From contig NZ_BMSV01000002.1 in assembly GCF_014649335.1 (NCBI RefSeq), forward strand, positions 62,001 to 126,000: 64,000 nt of DNA, in the 5' to 3' direction. Both the position numbers and the translations under genes were made by a program. The notes beneath the pieces are model-generated. The model had not been told where the DNA came from, made no database searches, and worked only from the letters and a program-made list of their open reading frames with translations. Origin of the DNA: Streptomyces roseolilacinus. Its GTDB lineage: Bacteria; Actinomycetota; Actinomycetes; Streptomycetales; Streptomycetaceae. Below, in pieces: positions 1 through 6,492 of the stretch. Position 1 is the first letter of the stretch. The number at the start of each line of letters is the position of its first letter.

Positions 1-24
1 GGGCCCGCCCACCGGGGTGTCCAT
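1..24 (-). CDS. N-terminal 8 codons of the next gene in the halogenase operon (partial)
   Basis: An ATG at 24-22 on the minus strand overlaps the stop codon of the thioesterase gene as TGATG, the usual sign of translational coupling. Only Met-Asp-Thr-Pro-Val-Gly-Gly-Pro is visible before the window ends. The product cannot be identified, but by position it belongs to the same biosynthetic operon as the halogenase, carrier protein and thioesterase. Confidence 0.5.
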
Positions 25-770
25 CAGTCGCCTCCCAGCCGTGCGCCGATGACGTCCAGCAGCCACGGGCGGTGGGCGTCGAGGAAGAAGTGCCCGCCGG
101 GCACCTCCAGCACCTCCCCCGCCGCACGGCTGAATCGGGGCCAGCGTGCCGTCTCCGCCGCCCCGTCGACCGGGTCGTCCCGCCCGTACAGGGCGGTGAC
201 GGGCGCGGCGAGCCGTGTGCCGGGCCGCACCCCCCACAGTTCGGCGAGCCGCATCTCCGCGCGGACGACCGGCAGGAGCACGCCCATCATCCGGTCGTCC
301 CGGAGCACCTCCTGCGGCACGCCGCCCATCGCGCCCATCGCGTCCCGCAGCCGCGCGTCGGTCAGCTCGTGCAGGTACGGCCTGGCCTGGGGGGTGTCGG
401 GGGTGCGGCACGCGGCGACGAACAGGCGGCGGGTCCGGCCGGGGTGGCGCGCCCCGGCACGGCGCGCCACCTCGTACGCGAGCCGCCCGCCGAAGCTGTG
501 GCCGAACAGCGCGTGCGGCTCGGCCAGGTACGGCCCGAGGACGCCGGTCACCTCGTCGACCAGGGGCTCCCAGTCGGTGTGCGGCCGCTCCCGGATCCGG
601 CTGCCGTGGCCGGGCAGCCGGACGCCGAGCAGTTCGACGCCGTCGGGCACGTCCGGCGCCCAGGCGCGGAACGGGCCGAGGCCGCCCCCGGCGTACGAGA
701 AGCAGATCAGCCGGATCCGTGGCGTGCCGTCGACGGGCCGGAGCCTCGTCACGTGCCGGTGGGCGAGCAC
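24..770 (-). CDS. type II thioesterase (alpha/beta hydrolase) of an NRPS/PKS cluster
   Basis: A 248-residue external thioesterase of the kind that removes stalled or wrong acyl groups from carrier proteins. Visible are the N-terminal FSYAGGG oxyanion segment (about residues 24-30), the nucleophile elbow GHSFGG with Ser92, an acidic residue in GRDDPV (Asp198 or Asp199) and His227 in GGHFF, which together make a complete Ser-Asp-His triad. The length matches the family. The start is a GTG at 770, 13 bases after the carrier-protein stop; no strong ribosome binding site is seen, so it is probably coupled to the upstream gene. It overlaps the next gene as TGATG. Context with a halogenase and a carrier protein supports an editing role in a chlorinated peptide or amino-acid pathway. 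Confidence 0.9.
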   Translation of the reverse strand: MLAHRHVTRLRPVDGTPRIRLICFSYAGGGLGPFRAWAPDVPDGVELLGVRLPGHGSRIRERPHTDWEPLVDEVTGVLGPYLAEPHALFGHSFGGRLAYEVARRAGARHPGRTRRLFVAACRTPDTPQARPYLHELTDARLRDAMGAMGGVPQEVLRDDRMMGVLLPVVRAEMRLAELWGVRPGTRLAAPVTALYGRDDPVDGAAETARWPRFSRAAGEVLEVPGGHFFLDAHRPWLLDVIGARLGGD

Positions 771-783
771 CGCGGCCCCGGGG

Positions 784-1062
784 TCAGGCCCGGCCGGGCG
801 CGGAACCCCGCCGGGCGTTGCGCCCGATGGCCGCCGCGATCGCCCGTACGCCGCTGTCGGCGAACAGGTCGTCCGGGGGCAGCGCGTCCTCCCCGTACCG
901 TGCCTCCGCCCGGGCGATCAGCCGGGTCGCGGCGAGGGAGGTGCCGCCCGCCTCGAAGAAGTCGCCGTCCGCGCCGTCGAGGTCCACGCCGAGGTCCCGG
1001 CAGGTCGCGACGACCCAGCGCTCGATGTCGTCGGGGGTGAGGGAGAGGGGGGTGTCGCTCAT
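784..1062 (-). CDS. free-standing peptidyl/acyl carrier protein
   Basis: A 92-residue stand-alone carrier protein. The 4'-phosphopantetheine site is plain: FFEAGGTSLAATRL with Ser42 as the attachment residue, and a C-terminal helix typical of the PP-binding fold (roughly residues 10-82). Its ATG (1062-1060) overlaps the halogenase stop as ATGA, so the two proteins are probably made in fixed ratio. By analogy with SyrB1/SyrB2 and CytC2/CytC3, where the halogenase acts only on an aminoacyl group thioesterified to a carrier protein, this is the likely substrate carrier. No adenylation domain is fused to it, so loading must come from a separate protein outside the window. Confidence 0.92.
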   Translation of the reverse strand: MSDTPLSLTPDDIERWVVATCRDLGVDLDGADGDFFEAGGTSLAATRLIARAEARYGEDALPPDDLFADSGVRAIAAAIGRNARRGSAPGRA

Positions 1063-2027
1063 GCGGACCGCCCCGCTTCCCCGCGCACCGGGAACGGGAA
1101 GCCCCCGACGGTCCGGTCCACGAACCGGTTGTGCCCGAACCGGTCCGTGCCGGACACCAGGACGTTGCCGAACTTCGCGAGGCTCGCCGAACCGCCGAAC
1201 TCGTCCAGGGAGTCCGAGTACGGGTAGACCCGCACCGACGTCGGCAGGTACCGCGCGGCGAAGCCGAGGCGCATCTGCTCGGTGCGGCCGCTGTGCGGGA
1301 GGGAGGCGTGCATGAGCGTCGACCAGAAGATGACGAACTGCCCCTGCCGCATCACCTGCGGCACGGCCCGCGACTCGTCCGGCCGCCAGTCGGGGTCCTT
1401 CTGCAACTGGCGGTAGTCGTAGCCGAAGAAGCCGCGCCGCACACCGTCCTTGTCGACCTTGTTGATGGAGTCGGCGTCGTACTCCATCACCTTCGACTCG
1501 TCGTAGTGCATCGTGCGGTGGCTGCCGGGGATGAACTGCAGGCAGCCGGTCTCCTCGGTGGCCGGGGTGAACGCCGTCCAGACGGTGACGGTCCCCCCGA
1601 AGCCGGCGTCCTCGGGCCACACGATCTGGGGGTGCTTCGACCCGGCGACGTTGGAGAAGTTGTCCGCCTGGTGCCAGTCGGTGCCCTCGTCGCCCGGGTA
1701 CTTGGGGAAGAACTCGCTGCGCCAGCACAGCACGTCCGGGCCCAGGACGCTCGCCACCCGGTCGACGATCTCCGGTCGCGTGATGTGCCGCGCCAGGAAG
1801 TCGACGTCGAGGTGGCGGTCGTAGTTGGCCAGGTCGGTGGCCCCGGCCACGGTGCGGTCACCGCCGTAGACGGCCTTCCGGGTGTCGAGGAGCTTCGGTC
1901 GCAGGGCCCGCAGGTTCCGCTCCATCTCGGACTCTTCGTAGAGGTCGAAGGGGCCCAGGTAGCCGTCGCGGTGGAACCGCTCCGACTCGGCGGGACTGAG
2001 CGCGAAGGTGGTGCGTCGCTGTTCCAT
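1059..2027 (-). CDS. non-heme Fe(II)/2-oxoglutarate-dependent halogenase, SyrB2/CytC3 type
   Basis: A 322-residue enzyme of the phytanoyl-CoA-dioxygenase fold that resembles SyrB2 along its whole length. Its second iron-ligand position is Ala: His119-Gln120-Ala121 in GTDWHQADNF. Hydroxylases have Asp or Glu there; the Ala leaves a coordination site for chloride. The second iron His is His240 in STLMHAS, and Arg259 in MRLGFAARY matches the 2-oxoglutarate-binding Arg254 of SyrB2. Established family chemistry is radical chlorination of an unactivated carbon of a carrier-bound amino acid such as Thr, 2-aminobutyrate or Leu. The start ATG at 2027 has a GGGAGG site. It is first in an operon with carrier protein and thioesterase. 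The substrate cannot be told from sequence. Confidence 0.93.
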   Translation of the reverse strand: MEQRRTTFALSPAESERFHRDGYLGPFDLYEESEMERNLRALRPKLLDTRKAVYGGDRTVAGATDLANYDRHLDVDFLARHITRPEIVDRVASVLGPDVLCWRSEFFPKYPGDEGTDWHQADNFSNVAGSKHPQIVWPEDAGFGGTVTVWTAFTPATEETGCLQFIPGSHRTMHYDESKVMEYDADSINKVDKDGVRRGFFGYDYRQLQKDPDWRPDESRAVPQVMRQGQFVIFWSTLMHASLPHSGRTEQMRLGFAARYLPTSVRVYPYSDSLDEFGGSASLAKFGNVLVSGTDRFGHNRFVDRTVGGFPFPVRGEAGRSA

Positions 2028-2290
2028 GGAACCTCCCGTCGTCGCACGAGCAGACACGCGCGTCGCGGCGCGGCCGCGGCGGGTGCGGGTGACAGTGGGG
2101 ATCTCGGCGGAGCAGCACCGGTCTACCCGAAACGTTCCGTCCACCACAAGGCCACTTCGGGCACCCCGGTTCGTCCCTGGCCGAAACGCGGGAGGCGCCG
2201 CCGGAGCGGCGTGCGGGGCGCCGGGGAGGTTTGCGGACGGGGCGCGCGGCCAGGCGGGGTGGTGGTGTGTGTCGGTGGAGGGGGGCGTAC

Positions 2291-3016
2291 GTGGCGGTGG
2301 CGGAGCGGGTGAACGGGCGGGGCAGGCGCGCCGGGTGGCGGGACGTGGTACTGGCCGTGGGGCTGGTCGGGGCCGCCGTGGGCGGACTGGCGCTGCTGGC
2401 GCGGACGGTGTGGGGCGCGTCGTCCGGGGCCTTCGGCCCGGCGGTGCTGGTCCTCGCGGTCGTCGTCCTCGCCGCGGTGGCCCGCCGGGCGGCCGGCCGG
2501 GGCGCGCGGCCGCCGGCGCCCCCGGACGACGGTGTGTCCGTGCCCGCGGCACCGGCCGGGACCCCGGCCCCGGCCCCGGTGGAGGCGGCCGTGCCCGTGC
2601 TGGACGGTGACGCCGTCGACCACGAGCAGGTGGACCCGCAGGGCTTCGAGCACACGGTCGCCGCCCTCTGCGTGCGCGACGGCTGCACCCGCACCGAGGT
2701 CTCGGGCGGCCCCGGCGACCTCGGGGCCGACGTGGTGGCGACCACGCCGGACGGGCGGCGGCTGGTCGTGCAGTGCAAGCAGTACGCCGCCGACCACCCG
2801 GTGGGCTCGCGGGACCTGCAGTGCTTCGGCGGCACGTGCTTCGCCGTCCACGAGGCGGAGGTCGCCGTCGTGGTGACGACCAGCGGCTTCACCGCGCCGG
2901 CCGCCGAGTACGCCGCCGCGCTCGGCATCGTCTGCGTGGACGGCGAGGCGCTCGCGGCCTGGACGGACGGGCGCAGGCCCCCGCCCTGGGAGCCCGCCCC
3001 GCCTCCCGGTGACTGA
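2291..3016 (+). CDS. membrane-anchored Mrr-like restriction endonuclease domain protein
   Basis: A 241-residue protein with two N-terminal hydrophobic helices (about residues 18-38 and 48-65), a Pro/Ala-rich linker and a C-terminal Mrr-type nuclease domain (about 110-230). The nuclease core has FEHTVAAL, then GDLGADVV with Asp147, then VVQCKQY with Gln161 and Lys163, giving the D-QxK active-site pattern of this superfamily, and ends with a TSGFT...YA...GIVCVDG segment. I chose GTG 2291 because a GGAGGGGGG sequence lies just upstream. Such proteins are presumed to cut DNA, but the membrane anchor makes the target unclear. It is divergent from the halogenase operon, with no methylase or other defence gene beside it. 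Confidence 0.8.
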   Translation: MAVAERVNGRGRRAGWRDVVLAVGLVGAAVGGLALLARTVWGASSGAFGPAVLVLAVVVLAAVARRAAGRGARPPAPPDDGVSVPAAPAGTPAPAPVEAAVPVLDGDAVDHEQVDPQGFEHTVAALCVRDGCTRTEVSGGPGDLGADVVATTPDGRRLVVQCKQYAADHPVGSRDLQCFGGTCFAVHEAEVAVVVTTSGFTAPAAEYAAALGIVCVDGEALAAWTDGRRPPPWEPAPPPGD

Positions 3017-3109
3017 CGCGGGGACGGGGGAGCGCGGGGTGCCGGTCGGTCGGGCGGGCGTGGTGGGCGGTGGCCGGGGCCGGGCCGCCGGCATGGCAGG
3101 ATCGGGACA

Positions 3110-3772
3110 ATGACGGAACGGATCATCGCCGCGTGTGACGGGGCGTGCAAGGGGAATCCCGGGCCGGCGGCCTGGGCGTGGGTCGTCGCCGGTACGGACG
3201 GGGAGGTGGCCTCCTGGGAGGCCGGCCCGCTGGGCCGGGCCACGAACAACGTCGCCGAACTGACCGCGCTCCTGCGGCTGCTGGAGGCCACCGACCCGGC
3301 GACCCCGCTGGAGGTCCGCATGGACTCCCAGTACGCGATGAAGGCCGTCACGACCTGGCTGCCGGGCTGGCGCCGCAAGGGCTGGAAGACCGCGTCCGGC
3401 TCGCCCGTGGCCAACCGGGAGCTGGTCGTCGCCATCGACGGCCTGCTGACCGGCCGGGACGTGCGGTTCGTCCACACGCCGGCCCACCGGGTCGACGGCG
3501 ACCGCCTGAACGCCGCCGCCGACGCGGCCGCCGGCCAGGCGGCCGTCACCCAGCAGCCCGCCGGTTCGGCCGCCGGTTCGGTCCTGCCGCCCCCCGACAC
3601 CCGCGAACGCCCGGCGGCGCCCCGCCGCCCGCGCGCCGCGACCGCCTCCCGGGGCACGGTGCGGGCGAAGTTCGCCGGCCGCTGCCGCTGCGGCAACCCG
3701 TACGCGAAGGGCGAGACGATCGCCAGGAACGACGCCGGCTGGGGCCACCCGGCGTGCGCCGCGGCCTCCTGA
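3110..3772 (+). CDS. ribonuclease HI family protein with C-terminal Cys/His extension
   Basis: A 220-residue protein. Residues 1-142 are an RNase H fold: CDGACKGNPGP with Asp10, NNVAELTAL with Glu50, RMDSQYAMKAV with Asp72, and the final Asp138 in NAAADAAA. All four acidic metal-binding positions are therefore present, and removal of RNA from RNA:DNA hybrids is expected. A Pro/Ala-rich linker (about 143-183) leads to a small C-terminal module with C192-x-C194 and H213-x2-C216, which could bind zinc. RNase HI proteins are usually about 150 residues, so the extension is an addition. The ATG at 3110 lies 93 bases after the nuclease gene. Confidence 0.85.
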   Translation: MTERIIAACDGACKGNPGPAAWAWVVAGTDGEVASWEAGPLGRATNNVAELTALLRLLEATDPATPLEVRMDSQYAMKAVTTWLPGWRRKGWKTASGSPVANRELVVAIDGLLTGRDVRFVHTPAHRVDGDRLNAAADAAAGQAAVTQQPAGSAAGSVLPPPDTRERPAAPRRPRAATASRGTVRAKFAGRCRCGNPYAKGETIARNDAGWGHPACAAAS

Positions 3773-3797
3773 GGCGCCGCGACCGGGGGCGGATCCG

Positions 3798-3828
3798 CGC
3801 GGGGGCGGGGCACGGCGGCGCCCCCGCG
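3798..3828. terminator. hairpin after the RNase H gene
   Basis: Ten-base arms CGCGGGGGCG (3798-3807) and CGCCCCCGCG (3819-3828) enclose an 11-base loop, 25 bases after the RNase H stop. It is a likely factor-independent terminator; no T-tract follows, as is usual in Streptomyces. Confidence 0.55.
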
Positions 3829-3899
3829 TCCGGCGGGGCCGCCCCGGACGGGCCGGGAAATCGTTTGCGGGGCGTGCCACCGGGGCCGAGAGTGGCCTG

Positions 3900-4853
3900 A
3901 TGCACTCCGAGGACCCCTTCACCGTACGCCCGGCCACCGTCGGTGACGCGCCGCTGATATGCGCGCTGCTCAACGAGATCGACACGATCGAGACCGGCCG
4001 GCCCGACACCGAACTGCACGCCGTCGAGACCGACCTCGCCCACCCCGAGGTCGACCTGCGGGAGGACTCCTGGCTCGCCTTCGAAGGCGGCCGGCTCGTC
4101 GCGTACGCGCTGGTGTGGGACGACTCCGGCGCCGAGCGCGTCGACACCGACCACTACGTCCTGCCCGGCCACGAAGCCGCCGGCGAGCGGCTCCTCGCGC
4201 TGGTCGAGCGGCGGGCCGCCGAGCGGGCGCGGGCCAACGGCGCCTCCCGCGCCGTCCTCCACCTGCACCTCAACGCCCGGCCCACGACCGACCTCGCCAT
4301 GATGGCGCGGCGCGGCTGGGACCGGGTGCGGCGGTACCACGTGATGACCCGCCCCCTGTCCGACGCCGATCGGGCGGTCCCCGAGCCGCCGGCCGGCCTG
4401 GTGCTGCGCGACTGCGCCGACGAGGCGGACCGGCGGCGCGCCCACGCCCTGATCCAGGAGACCTTCGCCGAGCACTTCGACCACCAGCCGCGCACGTACG
4501 AGCAGTGGCTCGACGACATCGGCGGCGGCCGCGTCGACTGGTCGCTGGTGTGGATCGCCTCGCTCGGCGCGGACGACGCGGCCGTGCTGTACTCGCGCAA
4601 CGACCGGCAGAGCATGGCGTGGATCGGCAACATCGGCGTGCGCCGGGCGTACCGCGGCCGCGGTGTCGCCGGCCACCTGCTGCGGCACGCCTTCGGCGCG
4701 TACGCCGCGCTCGGCCGGGACACCGTCGGGCTCGGCGTCGACACGCTCAACGAGTCCGGCGCGCTGCGCCTGTACGAGGCGCACGGGATGCGCGCCCACT
4801 TCGCCGTGGACACCTGGGAAGTGGTGCTTCCCGCGGTGCCCGCCGGCGTGTGA
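3900..4853 (+). CDS. tandem GNAT-family N-acetyltransferase
   Basis: A 317-residue protein made of two GNAT folds. The N-terminal half (about 8-155) is degenerate. The C-terminal half (about 165-310) carries a clear acetyl-CoA pyrophosphate-binding motif, IGVRRAYRGRGVAGHLL, followed by the NESGALRLYEAHGM segment. This layout resembles mycothiol synthase and many actinobacterial double-GNAT proteins of unknown substrate; there is no specific evidence for a mycothiol role. The start ATG at 3900 directly follows the TGA-containing sequence gcctgATG with no strong ribosome binding site. The gene converges on the chitinase gene with only 3 bases between the stop codons. Confidence 0.82.
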   Translation: MHSEDPFTVRPATVGDAPLICALLNEIDTIETGRPDTELHAVETDLAHPEVDLREDSWLAFEGGRLVAYALVWDDSGAERVDTDHYVLPGHEAAGERLLALVERRAAERARANGASRAVLHLHLNARPTTDLAMMARRGWDRVRRYHVMTRPLSDADRAVPEPPAGLVLRDCADEADRRRAHALIQETFAEHFDHQPRTYEQWLDDIGGGRVDWSLVWIASLGADDAAVLYSRNDRQSMAWIGNIGVRRAYRGRGVAGHLLRHAFGAYAALGRDTVGLGVDTLNESGALRLYEAHGMRAHFAVDTWEVVLPAVPAGV

Positions 4854-4856
4854 GGC

Positions 4857-5951
4857 TCAGCGTCCCTGCAGCGCCCTGACGTTGTCGCCGAAGGTCCAGT
4901 TCCTCGAACCGTCCCAGTTGATCGACCACGTCATCAGGCCCTTGAGCCTGCCGCCGTACGCGTTCCACGCCTGGGCGACCGTGCCCGGCTGCATGTGGCC
5001 GCCGCCGGCGCCCGGCTGGGCGGGCAGGCCGGGGACCTGCTTGTCGTACGGGACCCGGACGGTGGTGCCCTGGACGACGAGTCCCCGGTCGAGGCAGTCG
5101 GTCTGCGCGGTGAAGCCCGCGACCGTGCCCGCCGCGTACGAGTCGCCGGAGCAGCCGTACATGCTGCCGTTGTAGTACTGCATGTTGAGCCACCACAGGC
5201 GGCCGTTGTCCGCGTACTTCTTCACGATCGGCAGGTAGGCGCCCCAGATGGAGCCGTAGACGACGCTGCCGCCGGTGACGTACGCGGTCTCGGGGGCCAT
5301 GGTCAGGCCGAAGCCGGGCGGCATGCGCTCCAGGACGCCGTCGATGATGCGGATGAGGTTGGCCTGGGAGGTCGACGGCCGGCCGATGGTGCCGCTGCCG
5401 ACCAGGCCGGTCTCGATGTCGATGTCGATCCCGTCGAAGTTGTACGTCTTCAGGATCGGCACGATCGTCTCGACGAACCGGTCGGCGACGGCGGTCGAGT
5501 TGAGGTCGATCCCGGCGGTGGCGCCGCCGATCGACAGCAGCACCGTCAGGCCGGCGGCCTTGGCCTCGCACATCTCGGCCGGCGTGGGCACCTTCACGGT
5601 GTTGTCCATGCCGTCCTCCCACAGGACGGTGCCGTCCGAACGGATCACCGGGAAGGCGGCGTTGACGACGTTGTAGCCGTGCTGGCGGATGCGGGGGTCG
5701 GTGATCGGGGTCCAGCCGAAGGGCGGGTGGACGCCGTTGGCGGCGCCGTCCCAGTTCTCCCAGTAGCCCTGGAGGACCTTGCCGGCGGGCTTCGGCTTGA
5801 GGGGGCAGGTGGCGACCGCGGTGGCGTCGCCGACGGGGGCGGGGGAGGGGCGGGCCGCGGCCGCCGGCACCGCCGCGCCGCCCAGTGCCTGCACGAGGCC
5901 CGCGATCGCGAGCCCCATGCCCAGAAGCCTTCTCCTTGCGCGAGGTGCCAT
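4857..5951 (-). CDS. secreted GH18 chitinase
   Basis: A 364-residue exported enzyme. Residues 1-33 form an Arg-rich signal peptide ending in Ala-rich sequence, and residues 55-364 form one GH18 TIM barrel. The diagnostic DxxDxDxE motif is FDGIDIDIE, with catalytic Glu180, and SIGG (residues 140-143) is the second conserved barrel strand. No chitin-binding or fibronectin domain is present, so this is a short single-domain chitinase. The ATG at 5951 has a GGAGA site. The promoter region carries paired 12-bp boxes (5997-6029), the arrangement known from Streptomyces chitinase genes, which suggests induction by chitin breakdown products through DasR. Confidence 0.93.
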   Translation of the reverse strand: MAPRARRRLLGMGLAIAGLVQALGGAAVPAAAARPSPAPVGDATAVATCPLKPKPAGKVLQGYWENWDGAANGVHPPFGWTPITDPRIRQHGYNVVNAAFPVIRSDGTVLWEDGMDNTVKVPTPAEMCEAKAAGLTVLLSIGGATAGIDLNSTAVADRFVETIVPILKTYNFDGIDIDIETGLVGSGTIGRPSTSQANLIRIIDGVLERMPPGFGLTMAPETAYVTGGSVVYGSIWGAYLPIVKKYADNGRLWWLNMQYYNGSMYGCSGDSYAAGTVAGFTAQTDCLDRGLVVQGTTVRVPYDKQVPGLPAQPGAGGGHMQPGTVAQAWNAYGGRLKGLMTWSINWDGSRNWTFGDNVRALQGR

Positions 5952-5996
5952 CTCGGCGTCTCCTTCTTCGGCACGGCCGGGAACCTCAGAGTCTTC

Positions 5997-6029
5997 TGGT
6001 CCAGACCTTTCGTCAAGAGGTCTGGACCA
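5997..6029 (-). promoter_or_regulatory. paired 12-bp chitinase-promoter boxes (DasR dre-like)
   Basis: Two copies of the near-palindromic 12-mer TGGTCCAGACCT lie at 5997-6008 (plus strand) and 6018-6029 (minus strand), 21 bases apart centre to centre. A TTGACG sequence that could be a -35 box (6016-6011, minus strand) sits between them. This matches the paired repeats in front of many Streptomyces chitinase genes and the dre consensus for the GlcNAc-responsive regulator DasR. Assignment to DasR is by sequence similarity only. Confidence 0.8.
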
Positions 6030-6076
6030 GACTCCGGTCAGTGCGGGCCCGACGCCCCGGCACGCCCGCCGGGGCG

Positions 6077-6481
6077 TCAGAAGGACTGGGCGGCCTGGGA
6101 CAGCTCCGCGACGGCCGCCGCCAGCGGCGCCACCGGTTCGGCGAAGGCCGCCAGCCGGTCCAGGGCGCGCCGCACCACCCCCGGTTCGGGCGCCTCCTCC
6201 TCCAGTTCCTCGCGCAGCCGGCGCAGCTCCACCCGCGGCGCCTCCTGGTCGGGCAGCTCCGCCCGGTGCTCCTCCAGCAGCCGCTCGACGAGCAGGACCA
6301 GCTCGTCGACCCGGGCGTGCTGCTCCGCGCGGGGGGCCTGGACGGCGACCCGGCCGGCGTCCGCCCGGGCGTTCGGGCCCACGGCCTGGTTGCCGACGCT
6401 GCTCTGGCCGCCGTACTGCTGCACACCGAAGTTGGACCCCGGGGGCGGCTCGTCGGCGGGCCGCTGGACCTGCTGGGACAC
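6077..6481 (-). CDS. small coiled-coil-like protein sharing a motif with the upstream membrane protein
   Basis: I do not recognise a named family. The 134-residue product has a Pro/Gln/Gly-rich N-terminus containing GGQSSVGNQAVGPNARADAG (residues 24-43), then an acidic, Leu- and Glu-rich helical region (about 53-134) that looks coiled-coil-forming. The 20-residue motif matches the C-terminal region of the membrane protein encoded just upstream at 14 of 20 positions. The start is GTG 6481 with AGGAGGGG at good spacing; an alternative ATG at 6496 overlaps the upstream stop as ATGA but has no ribosome binding site. The two genes form one operon and probably one functional unit. See the finding on the shared motif. 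Confidence 0.72.
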   Translation of the reverse strand: MSQQVQRPADEPPPGSNFGVQQYGGQSSVGNQAVGPNARADAGRVAVQAPRAEQHARVDELVLLVERLLEEHRAELPDQEAPRVELRRLREELEEEAPEPGVVRRALDRLAAFAEPVAPLAAAVAELSQAAQSF

Positions 6482-6492
6482 GGTTCCCCTCC

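Noticed and set aside
1059..2027. Reading the halogenase as an ordinary phytanoyl-CoA hydroxylase
   Set aside because: The second iron-ligand position is Ala121, not Asp or Glu, and the flanking sequence follows SyrB2 closely.
4747..5622. Minus-strand frame overlapping chitinase in another phase
   Set aside because: The GH18 frame carries the signal peptide, DxxDxDxE motif and ribosome binding site; the other frame is Arg-rich noise.
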